Of a DNA stretch of 64,000 bases, positions 36,741 to 48,374 are shown piece after piece. Origin of the DNA: Strigops habroptila (taxonomy: Eukaryota > Chordata > Aves > Psittaciformes > Psittacidae); the NCBI RefSeq assembly GCF_004027225.2, contig NC_046358.1, positions 4,678,720-4,742,719 on the forward strand. The letters run 5' to 3'. The notes below the pieces were generated by a model. It worked only from the letters and a program-made list of their open reading frames with translations. It did no database searches and was not told where the DNA came from. The translations under genes and the position numbers were made by a program. Position 1 is the stretch's first letter. The number at the start of each line of letters is the position of its first letter.

Positions 36741-38845
36741 TAAAAACAAACAAAGGGGAATTATCATATATGCTTGCCTTGTTCTTATGCGCTTTTCTAG
36801 GCAGCCACTTTTGTCCCCTGCCAGAGAGAGGACACAGGGTTAGAGAGGCCTGTGGTCTAATCCTGGGTGGCTCTTCCAGCAGACATCACGTGCTGTACAC
36901 ATGTTGTTTCCTATACCTTTTAGGTAAAACCCTGTGAATGAGTTTGGGGTTTGGAAATGTTATTTCGAGTCACTGAGTCATGTAAAGTAGCAGTTTGGCA
37001 GCAGCTGTTGTTCTCTTATTCTGTCTTTCCATGTTTCCTTTGAGTCTTGGTGACAATTTTCACACATTCCCTCCCTCTGTCAAAGAGGCACAGGTAGGAA
37101 ATCACAGTGAACAGACTGCGAGCCGACCTGCTCCATCTAGCCACTCACTATTTATTGGGGCTTTTCACTAGGTACCACCATCGGCAGAAGCTGCAAGTAC
37201 CTCAGCAGTGGTATTTCTTAGTACACTTTTGGTGCAGCACTTTTTGCGGTGATTTTTGTACTGTTATTAATATCAAGAACACCACAGAAACAGTTTTCCC
37301 TAACAACATTGCTTGATCCTGGACATAGAGAACAGCATTGCTTGTTCCTTGACACCAAGAGAGAGAAAAGAGCAGAGGAAGTCATTACAGATAAGAGGCA
37401 CTCATAGTTTCTAGTTCTGCAGTTGAGAAATTACAGAAATGTTCACGATCACCTCTAGCAATTACTTGTGACTCACAAGATTTCATCTGGGTTTGGAACA
37501 TTTTCTTTGACACTGGTATTATACAAATTTCAGCCAGCAGTCCCATCAAAAGAATTGACACCTATGATCATGTACCTAGATGTTCCAGTCAAGAGACAAA
37601 GAGACCTTACAAACGCCGTCCACAAAAACAGCCTTCTCAGAAAACAGCCTCCAGCTATCAGGGTAGATGCCTTCCATCGAGTTTATTGAGAATGAGTTAA
37701 GTGCAAAGAGTGGCAGGGGTCCATGCTTATGAGATCCTTACTGCTCCACTGCTGAGGCTGGCCTGACCTCCATGCCTTCCTGTGAAATAGTTGAGACTAC
37801 TGGTTTTGCTGTCTGAAGAAACACATGCGATTTTTACCTTTTCAGATTTAGATCATAGTGAGGTCTGACCTCGTCCTGGTCAAGTTTGACACATATTTGC
37901 TACTCAGAATCAATTATCCAATGTGAAATAGAGCAATATCACACTTCACACTCAAGCCAGCACCGTTATTGACAGTTTTACAGTCAGGCTTAATCTAAAT
38001 GATCTTGAGACAGCCACCACCTTCAGGAGTTAGGCACATCACATTGCCTGGGATTGGCTCAGAGGGCTGTACTTGCTCTGCACACAACTTTCAATCTCCA
38101 TAGTCATGGCAGAACCTTCCTCTAACACGCGACTGAAAAAGTTGCATCCAAATGTGAAAGGAGGCCTCCCATGTGTGCTTCTTTCAGTAGCTCTACGGAA
38201 TTGTTCCCTTCATTTTCACAATTGCCCAAATTATACTTGAAAGAGGACTGCCCTCTCCCCACGGGGCTCCCTGATCTGAAGCCTTGTGTCCTCAGTTTTT
38301 CCCCATTCCCTCTCAAAACTCATGAGGAAATTGTCTTCCAGCTGCAAAACTACAAAGTGGGTCAAGGAAACCTGACACAGTTATGGTGAAGAGTAAATCC
38401 CTTACTGTAATTTCCTTTACTTGACTCAGTTGTTTCCACTCTGGTGTCCACAGTCTCTACTCCACTGCTGTGCTTACACCGGCCAGCTAACTCTGTCCTT
38501 TTTTCCTCGACACATTTGTGACTTTTGAAACTCAGTTATATCATCCCTCTACTTTCATAAACCTTTTCCTTTTCTTTCTCCTCTTACTTCTTCTATCTGT
38601 TCATTTTGTAGGTCTTCTCTTGCCCTCCCCATATTGAGGGAAGAGAGACTTCTTCCTCTATGCCTTATGTCCACCTGATCTTTTCCTGATCCATTCCCAT
38701 TGTCGTATTTCTAAATAGTTTACAGAGCCCATAGCAACATCTCACTGATCAGCCTTCTCACAACGTGAAATCTCAGGTTCCCAGCATGACATACACATAT
38801 TGTATCAGCAGCAGTTTGCATCTTCTTGGTCAGTGCCAGGCTCTT

Positions 38846-38900
38846 ACTACTTCAGTCTTACTTCAGACTTACTTCAGTCCTACTTCAGACTTACATCAGT
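38846..38900. repeat. 11-bp tandem repeat, five units
   Basis: Units of the form CTTACTTCAGA / CTTACTTCAGT follow each other at 38857, 38868, 38879 and 38890, with an imperfect unit before them at 38846. The last two bases alternate between GA and GT, giving a 22-bp higher-order period. Confidence 0.85.
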
Positions 38901-39823
38901 CTGTGTAGCTGAAATACCAATTGCACTGAAGATGTTTCATGGCATTATCTGACAAAACTATGTGACTAAGATTAAATCATCCCAAAGCTATGATTTAGGA
39001 GAGAAAGACTTCTGTTCCAACAAAGTTCAGATTTTGCATTTCACCTAAATTGTGGCAAAATACATGAATCTTCTGTCAAAATTTCTGTTCAAGGTTGAGA
39101 CACATGCGGTACCAGACAGTAGGGGGGAAAGGTCGGCTCCTGTCTCTAGAACAGGAACAGTTGTGTAATCCTCAATGGTTGCATGGCAAGGTGTGTAGGG
39201 GAGACAGCTGCCTACAACTTCTTTTCCCCAGTTTTGCTAACTCTGCATAGATTAGGACACAGAAACAATGCGGTACAGAACCCACACTGTGATTAAATTG
39301 AGAGGCTACTTCTTCATTTAAAACAACAATGTTGATAGGCTAAACATCCTGAAAATCTAGATAGGGTTGTTCCAGCCACAGTGGAATACACGGTGCCTGC
39401 TGGGTCTAATAGACTCTGGGAGGAAGGTCTCACTCTCCTTATTCTCATGTCACAGACGGACAAAAGACAAGGCAAAAAGACACCAGTCTCTGCCAAGTGT
39501 GGTGCCACACACCCCTTGTAATGCTGTACTCTACAGTAATGTCCAAGTAGTTTACTGAGTGGGAAGGAGCTCAAATGGTCTCTCTTCAACCAAAGCTGCA
39601 AAATCTTGATCATCTAAACCAGATCTCTGGCATGCTTGTTGCCACAGAACAGGATCACATCCACACATGGCAATGATTTTTGTCTCTGTCAACAATCTTT
39701 GCCTCTGGCAAAATCAGACATTCAGCTACTAGAGTGATCATAGGGCTAAATGAGGCTACAGCTACCAGGCAGCAAATATTGCCAGGCCTTTCTCATGCTT
39801 CATTACCAGCACTTGACAGCCTG

Positions 39824-40357
39824 TCACCACTGTCTCTGTCCAGTGGCACTGTTGATGCGTAGGGCAGGATGCACAGCCCACACCTCTGTTAAGAGTAGGC
39901 CTCCTTCCCCATGCCCTGCAACATAAGGGGAAAGGTGAGGGGCAAGGAAGACGGACGAGAAGCAGCTACTCCAAACTGAAGGTAAAGACACGGCAGTTTC
40001 CCATTTTCTTCCAGCTTTTACTGTGATTCCCCTCCAGACCTGGCCAGGTGAGCACATTGTGACACAAGTGGAGGGCTGCAAACCCAGACAGTTATTCAGT
40101 ATAAGGATCAGCCTCGTGTTTCCCCCTCCTCCCCAGTTTTGCTTAACAGAGGAACACACAAACAACATAAGGGCTCCAAAGGTACTCAGACCTTCATTCC
40201 CAGCTGTCGTTGCTGCCACCAGGAAGAAGAGCTGCATGTCCTTGGCAGCCTCAAGAGCATAGGGCAGGAAAAACCCTGGACAGATGTGAGGGAGCCCCTT
40301 GATCACCAGCAGGAACCTGGCCTGGGGCAGGAGAGTTGCCTGGGAGGAATGACCCAT
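39824..40357 (-). other. Unrecognised open reading frame, 177 codons from its first ATG
   Basis: The longest open frame in the intergenic stretch; the frame is open for about 200 codons, back to 40426, before the first ATG. It has no signal peptide, domain or repeat that I recognise, and another open frame overlaps it on the plus strand. With no splice context or relatives it is most likely fortuitous. Confidence 0.12.
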
Positions 40358-42719
40358 TCTGGTGTTCCGAGGGGAAATGCATTCAAAGTGTGACAGTGCC
40401 TGCCTATCACTCTGGAGGAACACCACTGCTTCCCTTTTCCTAGGGTTGGTTTGTGGCTGATAGCAAAGATGTATCGGTAAGCTGCAGTTGTGAGGAATGT
40501 AAGTGAAAATACTGCTTAATGAAAAGCTTCTCTAAACACCCTCGAATAGCAGTCAAACCACCTGCTACAGTAACCATACAACACAGTGTGGAAAAGATAT
40601 CATTGTCTCATAACAGCTCGTAATCTAGGCCAACTGCTTTCACTGACATCAAAGAACTTTCCCATTACTTTCAGTCTGTGAGTGTTTTAATCAAATACAC
40701 CCATCAGCAGACATGCACGTGGTCCTGCTCCTGTGAGGTCATCAAGACTGCTGCCCAGTTAGTTTCATGCTTAGGCAAAAAAATGACAAAGTTTTCCTGG
40801 TTAATTGGGTAAAAAGTTTGACTTGATCATTTGATACATATATTTTTACTTTTCTTAGTTACGTCATCACATAAACTGCACTTTAGTTCTTGGTTTTTAT
40901 TAGACCTCAAGATACCAGAATTGCAATGTTCCAAGGGTAGAGCCATTATTCATCTAATGCAGACCTCAGAGGCTGCCTCTATGGCCCTCATAAATTCTTG
41001 GAGAGATGAACTCTCCATTCTCTTCTCCTTTTATGATGGGTCGAAATGAGTAACACATGGCCTTTCTGTCTTCTAGATCAGAAAAGATTACCAGAATGAA
41101 GAAAGCGATACTCCACCCTTCTCTGCTTTGCAGTAACCAACCACTTTGAATATTCCACATCACCCACTTCTTCCATTTCCTACAAAAAGAATTTGCTTAT
41201 TTAAAGGAGGAATACAAATATCCTCACAGATCCTGTTTATGACATTCCTTATCAGAGACAGAAGGCAGATACATATGTAAAGCATGGGATCAGACCTCTA
41301 AGTAGAAGCTTTCTCAGAGTGCCCTGACCTTGATTTGTTGCTGAACTCACACTGTACCATTTGCAGATTTACAACAGAACCATCCCTGTAAGAAACCAGA
41401 GCTGCAGTTCAATTCTTCCAGTACAAATAAATAGTTTTCCTTCATACAAGCTTGTGAACTGAGAGCCAAAGCTGAGTCCACTGAGAATTGAAACTACAGC
41501 AAAGATGAACCTGAAGCCAAAAGACTAAACTTGAAAGCCTTCAGATTAAAGTTTGGCCATGCACGCTTCTATCAGCTAATTACATGAATCTAAAAAAAAT
41601 TAAATATGAAAATATAGCTAGGCTTTTCTCTCCAGCACATCTCAAGGCAGCCTTTAGAATTTATTTCAACTCAACTCAATTTCAATGTCTTTAATGAGAG
41701 GGACGTGTCTACTGAGCAACAGAGAGAACACTGGTAAGTGCTTGAAAAATGGTAATCATAGGTAATATGGCAATGCCCATTTAATGTGTTCTGTAACTAA
41801 TGGCAGAGTGACTGCAGATGAGCAGAAAAGAGAGGTCCCCTTGGAAGGTTTTTCTTTAATGCAATCACAGCTGTAAGCCAAGTTTAATGTAGCCACAGGT
41901 CCCCTGAGAAGCATCAAGGATAGATCTGTCACGGTTTAGATAGCAGCCATTCTTTGTTCCCTGTTAGGTCTTGTCTTCCTCAAGGGAATGTTGAAGGCAT
42001 TGGACTGGCACCCAACTCCTCTGGGATCCTTCCAGGCCCCATAGTGGAAAACCCAGCAATTCCTGGGTGACCTGAAGCAAGTCAATAGTGGGAGGGAAAG
42101 AGCAGTGCTCGCGTATATGTACACATTCAGCTTCTGCTCTGAAACAGGGAAAAAATCTTATTTCCTTTCCAGATGGGAGTGCTGGAATGGTAAATCCATA
42201 ATTATTTATGGTACATTTGTACATGCTGATAGCAGGAGCCCTAGCACAGCACAAAGAAAGAGGCAATCTTCTGCTCCTTGAGGAACAGGCAGCCCTCAGA
42301 AAATAAAAAAGGATGAATTTTATGACAAATGTGACAAATGACATAGTTACAATTTGACTTGTAGATGTAGATTTTAAAATGTGAATTATTTCCTTGCAAA
42401 AGCTAAACCTCAGCAGAGAGAGGCGACAGGAAATAATTTCCTCCTGGAAGGGGAAGCAAAGACATACACTAGCCTGGTAAATGGGTGTAACTCAAGGTGA
42501 GGTTCACATTGCAGGGAACTGACATTCAGAAAAACCCAGTGAGACTGAAACCATCTTCTGGAGACTCCCATTGAAATGTTCAATACAGAGAGGACAGTTG
42601 GGAAGGCAGCCAGTGAATGACAAGCAAGGGTACTGAGATAGGCAGTACAGCCAGCCTTTCTGATGAGGTACAGAGGAAAAGAAATCAAGTGTTATGGTGA
42701 GGAGATCATATGGGAGCCC

Positions 42720-42786
42720 AGGATAAGACACAATTTGATGATCTTAGAGGTCTTTTCCAACCTAGTTCATTCTATGATTCTATGAC
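42720..42786 (+). mobile_element. CR1 LINE, very short 3' end
   Basis: ACAATTTGATGATCTTAGAG, GTCTTTTCCAACC and two octamers ending in TTCTATGACT. Only about 65 bases remain from the insertion. Confidence 0.88.
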
Positions 42787-45700
42787 TAGGATTACTAGTA
42801 GACTCTTTCTCAGGCAGATCTGTGTACCATAAAGGCAGAGATGTGGTGCTTTTTGCTTACAGCACACACAATCAGCTCCCATGCACTCATCTGAGAAGCA
42901 GACATGAGACCATGTTTTGATTCCTTTAGTTAAATCACCCAGCAAACGTTCACAAAGGTAACTTCCATGGCACAGTCAATGCAACCAAAAGCTACTCACT
43001 GGTAACAGGAGACCCTTTCTCACAGCAGATGAAACCCAGAAGGGGAGCTGGCTGGCATTGCACAATCTGTCACAAGGAGCCACAGACATCCCCAGTGCTA
43101 TACGTGTGCAGCCGGGGCAGCACTGTGTGATGGCATGTCTCCCTTCAGAGGGCAAGAGAGACCAAAGATAACCCCAGGCACTGCTCCAACAGCTCGCACC
43201 TTACCCCATCACACGGATTCCTTTGCAATCAGCGTAACATTGTTCTGCAGGCTGGAAACATCATGTAAAACCTTTGATCCGTCCATTCTTCACCTAAGGG
43301 CAGCAGACAAATCAGATGGCTTCCCCTGATAAAAGAAAGGAATTTGTTGTTTTTTTCTAAGACAATCAGAAGTTCATTACTAGAGTTGTCCAAATTAAAG
43401 TTCCAATTTCATCACCTCCATTTCCCTCCCTCAGCCCAAATAAGCATCGGATCATATGTCATTACAAATGATACTTTAATTGCTAAATTTTTTTTTGGCC
43501 AAATTTGATCTTGAAATCTGATTTTGGAACAAAAATCAAATTTGTTTCAACGTTTGTTTTAGAAGGTACAATATTATGAGTTTTCCGATTTGTTTCTTTA
43601 CTGGTTTGATTTGGTTTGGTTTGGGGTTTTTCTTAACCGCATGTTTTTCTCTTGTAAAGAACAATCCAGCATCAACAAAATCTTTTTATTCATTGTCCCT
43701 CTTTTTCTGATGACTGAAGATCAAAGTTTGTAGGTTTGTCTCTTTGAGTAGAAAATTGACTAATGAATATCAAGCCAATGTTCATCATTTAGGTTTGAGT
43801 TCTCGCACAGAAACACTGCTGGGGCTAGGACTGCAGCTGGAGCTAGTCATTAATATCATACAGGATGTGTAAGTGCTCTGCTAGGGAACTTGCAGACCAT
43901 GCAGGTTCATTCCTACAGATGGTGTGAGAAAGGACATGGGAATCATTCAGGAGCCCCTCAGAAATTGGAGGAAAGTGGAATACGAATCATGTTGAACAAC
44001 TCCAGGTCTTCTCTGGGAGGCAGGATCCAAAGAAGCAGCATGGAGAGGAACATGACGGACAAGTAAATCTATTTATTCAACAAGTATGCTCCAGGGTGTG
44101 GGAAAGCAGTTTCTAACTGCGCTTTGCCTTATCTAGAGTTGTGTTTTATGACACATGTCAATCCTCTATACAGAGACTTGTAGTCCATGCTGGTTACCTA
44201 TGAAACCTTCAGAAGCTACCAGCCCTTCAGTAATATTCTCAACCTGCAAATTGCAGTAGAGGCTGACATGAGCTCAACTGAAATTGCCCACTCCTAATCC
44301 ACTGTATTGCCAAAAAGGTATGGGCAATTTGGAAGGAACTAAAATGTTATTGTAGAACCAGGAAGAGTTTAATTACAAGAAAGGCTGAAGGGCTGAAAGT
44401 CCTTTAAACCAGCGTTGAAAGAGCTTGTGTGAGAAATGTTTTATATCTGAAAAGTACTTGATAAAAAAGACACCACGGCAAAGGAAGTAAACTCTATGAT
44501 AGTGTTAAGACACGTGGAATTAGTGAGATGGAGACTAAAAAGCACTGAGCTGGAAGCAGTGCATGGGACCAGACTTCCTGGCCAGAGGACTGGGGTTCAA
44601 AATGCATGAGCCCAGAGCTGAGCTGAAAGCAGAATTCCTCCTCCAAATAAAATTGAGCCAAAATCCCCAAATGCCCCACAGAGCAGACATTCCTGAGACA
44701 TGATATTGAGCACTTCTGTAATCCTGGGTCAGACTGTCATTAACCCCAGACAGTAAATGTAGTTGTATGGTGTTTATTTATGTGATGCCAAGCCACAGAA
44801 ATTTCAGTTATGCATTGTGGACCATACCATTGCTTCAATGGTTGGTTTTGGTAAAGCCAGACTTTAAACCCTTAAAATTTGTTAGTAGCTTGCCATGAAT
44901 CAGGTGTGGTAGCAACCACATTACTGCCATAAGCTGTTGAACTAAATGTGTCTATTTTCCTATTTCCTGGAGTAATTTTTCCCTGCATTTTACTATGCAG
45001 CAATTAATAACTAGTAGTTACAGAGGTTAGTAGCCATAACAGACACTTCATTTCTTTTTTGTAACTAGGTTTTGATGGTTTGCGTTCTATTTTGGGAGCT
45101 GCCTACGATGAAACACTCCAAAGGGAATAATGATTGTGTAGCACATATGATTAAATGACACACAACTGAGCAAAATCTGAAAGATGTCTACAGGAGTGTT
45201 GTAACTTTTATACATCTGCTGTTTTGATTTTGGCTATGTATACTTTACAGTGAGCTCCCATATGCAACAGAAAATACATTTTATCATTGGTATGATATGT
45301 CTGATGTATGTCTGTAGCGTCTTTTCTTGGTTATGCATACAGGTCTCTGCAAATCAGTGTCTGTTCTCAGGCATAACTCCAAGTTTTGCAGTGGTCTTTC
45401 AGGAGCAGTGCTCTTTTTGCCAACAGACTTCTTGCAGACTATGGCACTGTCCAAGTAATTCCTGATGTTTTGTTCGTTTAGACACCTTCCAATCACTGTT
45501 CACATCTGCAAAGTCTGTGTGGTCCCTGCTGTCCACTAGAAATAGGGATACAAAGGTTCAAGACAATTTCTGTAGCACTTTTTCTTGCAGTTTTACTGCA
45601 TCTGGTAAAACCATGTCTTATTTTTTGCAATATCTCAAAAATTAGGTAGTGTTTTGATTAATGAGAAAGGGACTGCTGACATCTCCTCCCCCATAATACC

Positions 45701-46809
45701 ACACTTAGGAAAACAACCACATATTGAATCTAAATATCAGGCACAAACCAAAGCTGATGGGATCTTGAGAACCACAGCAGGCATGAGCGTCAGCACTCCC
45801 TCTTGCTCCGCTGTGTGTACTTTGCCAGCTGTAGCATTTACAGCCTTGATCCTAACAGCAATCTCCCCATAATGTTAGCATAAGGAAAAGGTGGCATTCA
45901 GCAATCTGTCTGATGAATGCTTAATATGACAGCATATTAGCATGTCCAGCATAAAATGTGCAGCATCCTTTTTGCCAGCCCAGTTCCCTTGCTCATTCCT
46001 GAGCACAAACAGTTAATCTGTCATTCAGGAGGCTGTAACATTTTCCCAATGACATGCTACAAAGATGCTAAGGTTACCAACCTTCCTAACTTGCTTTTTA
46101 ATTTTGTTTTATTCCCTCACTACCTCTGATCCATCCTTTTTGTCCTTGGCTGTTTTTTCCTGAGAGTGGTCTGACCTTTCCTTTTCCCCCCACTTATTTC
46201 TAATGGAAGCAGATTAAATGCAAGCCCCATTCTGCAGTGTTTATTTGGTATGGTTCTGGCATTACAGACATTTGTTTTGCCCTTGTATTGAGTGAGAAAC
46301 CTGGAGAACCATTCTAGGACTGCAGACCAGAGCTACACAGCTTTGCTTCAGCACAAGGAAGATTTTCATCCCTGTAATATGCAAATATGAAGAAAGGCAC
46401 TTAGCATTGCTTAGTGCAAACGTTTATGCGAGCAGAGGACACACAGACTGCCTGTGTCAGCAGGATTAGCATGCTGACAATGCCTACTTGATCTTTGTTC
46501 TTTCATGGTCACAAGGACCACGTCTTACCCTGCCTTTTACTTTCTAGTGCTTAGTAAGCACCTAGTAAGGTGCTGCATACTTTACTTAAGGGAGAGTGCA
46601 GGGACAGAAAGGGAAAAGTAGTATCCTCCTATGCTGCCTCCCTGTGGAGGTAATGAAGGTTTATCCCTGGATTTTGTCAGTCCAGACTTTCTTAAAATAG
46701 TCAGACTGTGAACTTTCCTCCACTAAATTGAAGAGTAAAACCCAGCAGTGCAGTTCAGATTACATTTCCATGTAATTCCTAGCCTTTACTGGGTATGATG
46801 CTGGAGATG

Positions 46810-47122
46810 CTTGGGTGCTGGAGGGGGACTCTTCATCAGGGACTGTAGTGATAGGACAAGGGGTGGTGGGTTCAAACTTAAACAGGTGAGATTTAGGTTA
46901 GATAAAAGGAAGAAACTCTTTACTGTGAGGGTGGTGATGTACTGGAACAGGTTGCTCAGAGAAGCTGTGGCTACCCCATCCCTGGCACCATTCGAGGCCA
47001 GGTTGGACGGGGCTTGGAGCAACCTGGTCTAGCGTGAGGTGTCCCTGCCCATGGCAAAGGAATTTGAACTAGATGATCTTAAGGTCCTTTCCAACCGAAA
47101 CCATTCTATGATTTTATGATTT
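46810..47122 (+). mobile_element. CR1 LINE, 3' end
   Basis: Starts at GGGTGCTGGAGGGGGACTCT and runs through CAGGGACTGTAGTGATAGGA, GAGATTTAGGTTAG, CTGGAACAGGTTGCTCAGAG, GGCTTGGAGCAACCTGGTCT to TTCTATGATTTTATGATTT. It is the same subfamily as the copy at 8188-8500 and nearly the same length. Confidence 0.94.
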
Positions 47123-48195
47123 GGACACAAATAGGTGCAAAGCCCTCACCTGCTTCTTGATTCATTCACCAAGATGGATAACTTATAGAACATCTTATTC
47201 AGTACAGAAATAGAAACAGTGTGAGTGGGTTTAAAACTTACTCGGAGGGTACCTAAGCAGTGGCATGATCTAGAGAGAGAAACTGTACATTCTATAATTC
47301 AGTTTCCTTCTCCATGCTTGGAAAATACACTTTGACATGGAACGAGTGTGTATAAGAGACCAGACAATTCCCCAACTACAGCACCTTCAGCAAATGGTTC
47401 ACCAAGCAGATCTTTGCTGCAAGAAGAGCTTGCAACAAGAGCTTGTGACGAGAGGCTTAGTTCTTCCTGGCTTACCTCTTACAAGCATTTCTTGCTAGGT
47501 CTGCTCATTTCTTCCTACATCCGCTTCTGGATAAGTGCACTTCAGCAAGCAACAGGTCTGTTAATCATTCTCAAAATGGGTAAAGTGCTGCTTATGCTGC
47601 TACTGTCGTCTTTTTTCCCTTCTCTCACTGCTATTCACAAAGAGGGCACCTACAACTGTCAGACTGCCAGAAATTATGGAACACAGGAAATGTTCCTGAT
47701 GTTATGAAATATCAGAGAGGAAACAAAGATTCTACTTATAGAACCATAAGCTGAGAAGATGAAGGATATCTTCTCAAGGAAGCCAGGCATGACTTCACTG
47801 AGTAATGATGTATTGCATGTTTCAAAGCAACACAACACTCTACTGGCCTCCTGTGCTTTCTGTGACATACAGAAAAAAGTCACCTACCATCTGAAATACC
47901 AGTAACGCAGTACTCTGCAAAGTTATCCAGGAACAAGGACTTCCTAGGTGGTATCAGCCAAACTGAGCACTTAAGGAAAGATCCTCCAAGAAACAGAGGA
48001 AGTGCATGGCAGCACAAGTATGAAACTGATCCAGCTCTAGAGAGCAGCATGAATGACAGTATGAAGACAAGGGATGCCATAGATCACAGTGACAGCAATA
48101 CCACAGCACCAGGAGATGCCCAGAGGCTAAACCGGCTGTTGAGGCTGCAAAAGAAGTTTGCTTCCTGCTAGGATTCCCATTGGCTGGTGCAGGTT

Positions 48196-48214
48196 CCCCC
48201 CCCCCCCCCCCCCC
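48196..48214. repeat. Poly-C tract, 19 bases
   Basis: An unbroken run of C about 90 bases upstream of the astacin start codon and about 20 bases before a TATA-like element. Such runs are length-unstable and prone to sequencing error. Confidence 0.9.
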
Positions 48215-48233
48215 GGCAGAGCAGGCTCTGCTG

Positions 48234-48240
48234 GTATATC
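48234..48240 (+). promoter_or_regulatory. TATA-like element of the astacin gene promoter
   Basis: GTATATC lies about 65-70 bases before the ATG at 48306. If it is the TATA box, transcription would start near 48265 and the 5'UTR would be about 40 bases. This is inferred from position only. Confidence 0.35.
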
Positions 48241-48305
48241 TAGCGGCAGCGCTCCTGAACCGGCAGAGATAAGGACACGCGCTGGTGGTCTGTCAGGACT
48301 GGAGA

Positions 48306-48374
48306 ATGGATCTGAAGGTGTTCCTAGTCTTCGCTGCATTTCTGCTTCACTCTACTCTGTGCTTCCCTATTCAG
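48306..48374 (+). CDS. Astacin gene exon 1 (coding part)
   Basis: Encodes the signal peptide and FPIQ (23 residues). Donor GTAAGA, phase 0. The signal peptide has a Lys-4 charge, a long hydrophobic core and a likely cut after Cys-19 or Phe-20. Confidence 0.93.

Larger units (their letters stand above)
29356..48230. other. Intergenic stretch between divergent SYT13 and the astacin gene
   Basis: About 19 kb without a recognisable gene. It contains CR1 fragments (34646-34830, 42720-42786, 46810-47122 and a probable old one near 36540-36740), two short tandem repeats (31640-31781 and 38846-38900), and a TTTGG-rich run near 43600-43630. The 5' untranslated region and promoter of SYT13 must lie just right of 29355, but no TATA box or CpG-rich island stands out. 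The longest open frame is on the minus strand at 39824-40357 (177 codons from its first ATG) and matches no family I know. Regulatory elements for either gene are possible but cannot be seen by eye. Confidence 0.6.

Noticed and set aside
39824-40426. Open frame of about 200 codons on the minus strand
   Set aside because: The first ATG leaves 177 codons, an open frame overlaps it on the other strand, and no domain, signal peptide or splice context is visible. Kept only as a low-confidence entry.
47348-47707. Open frame of 119 codons with a hydrophobic stretch, about 600 bases before the astacin gene
   Set aside because: It does not join the astacin exons in phase, has no recognisable domain, and exon 1 already supplies a good signal peptide.
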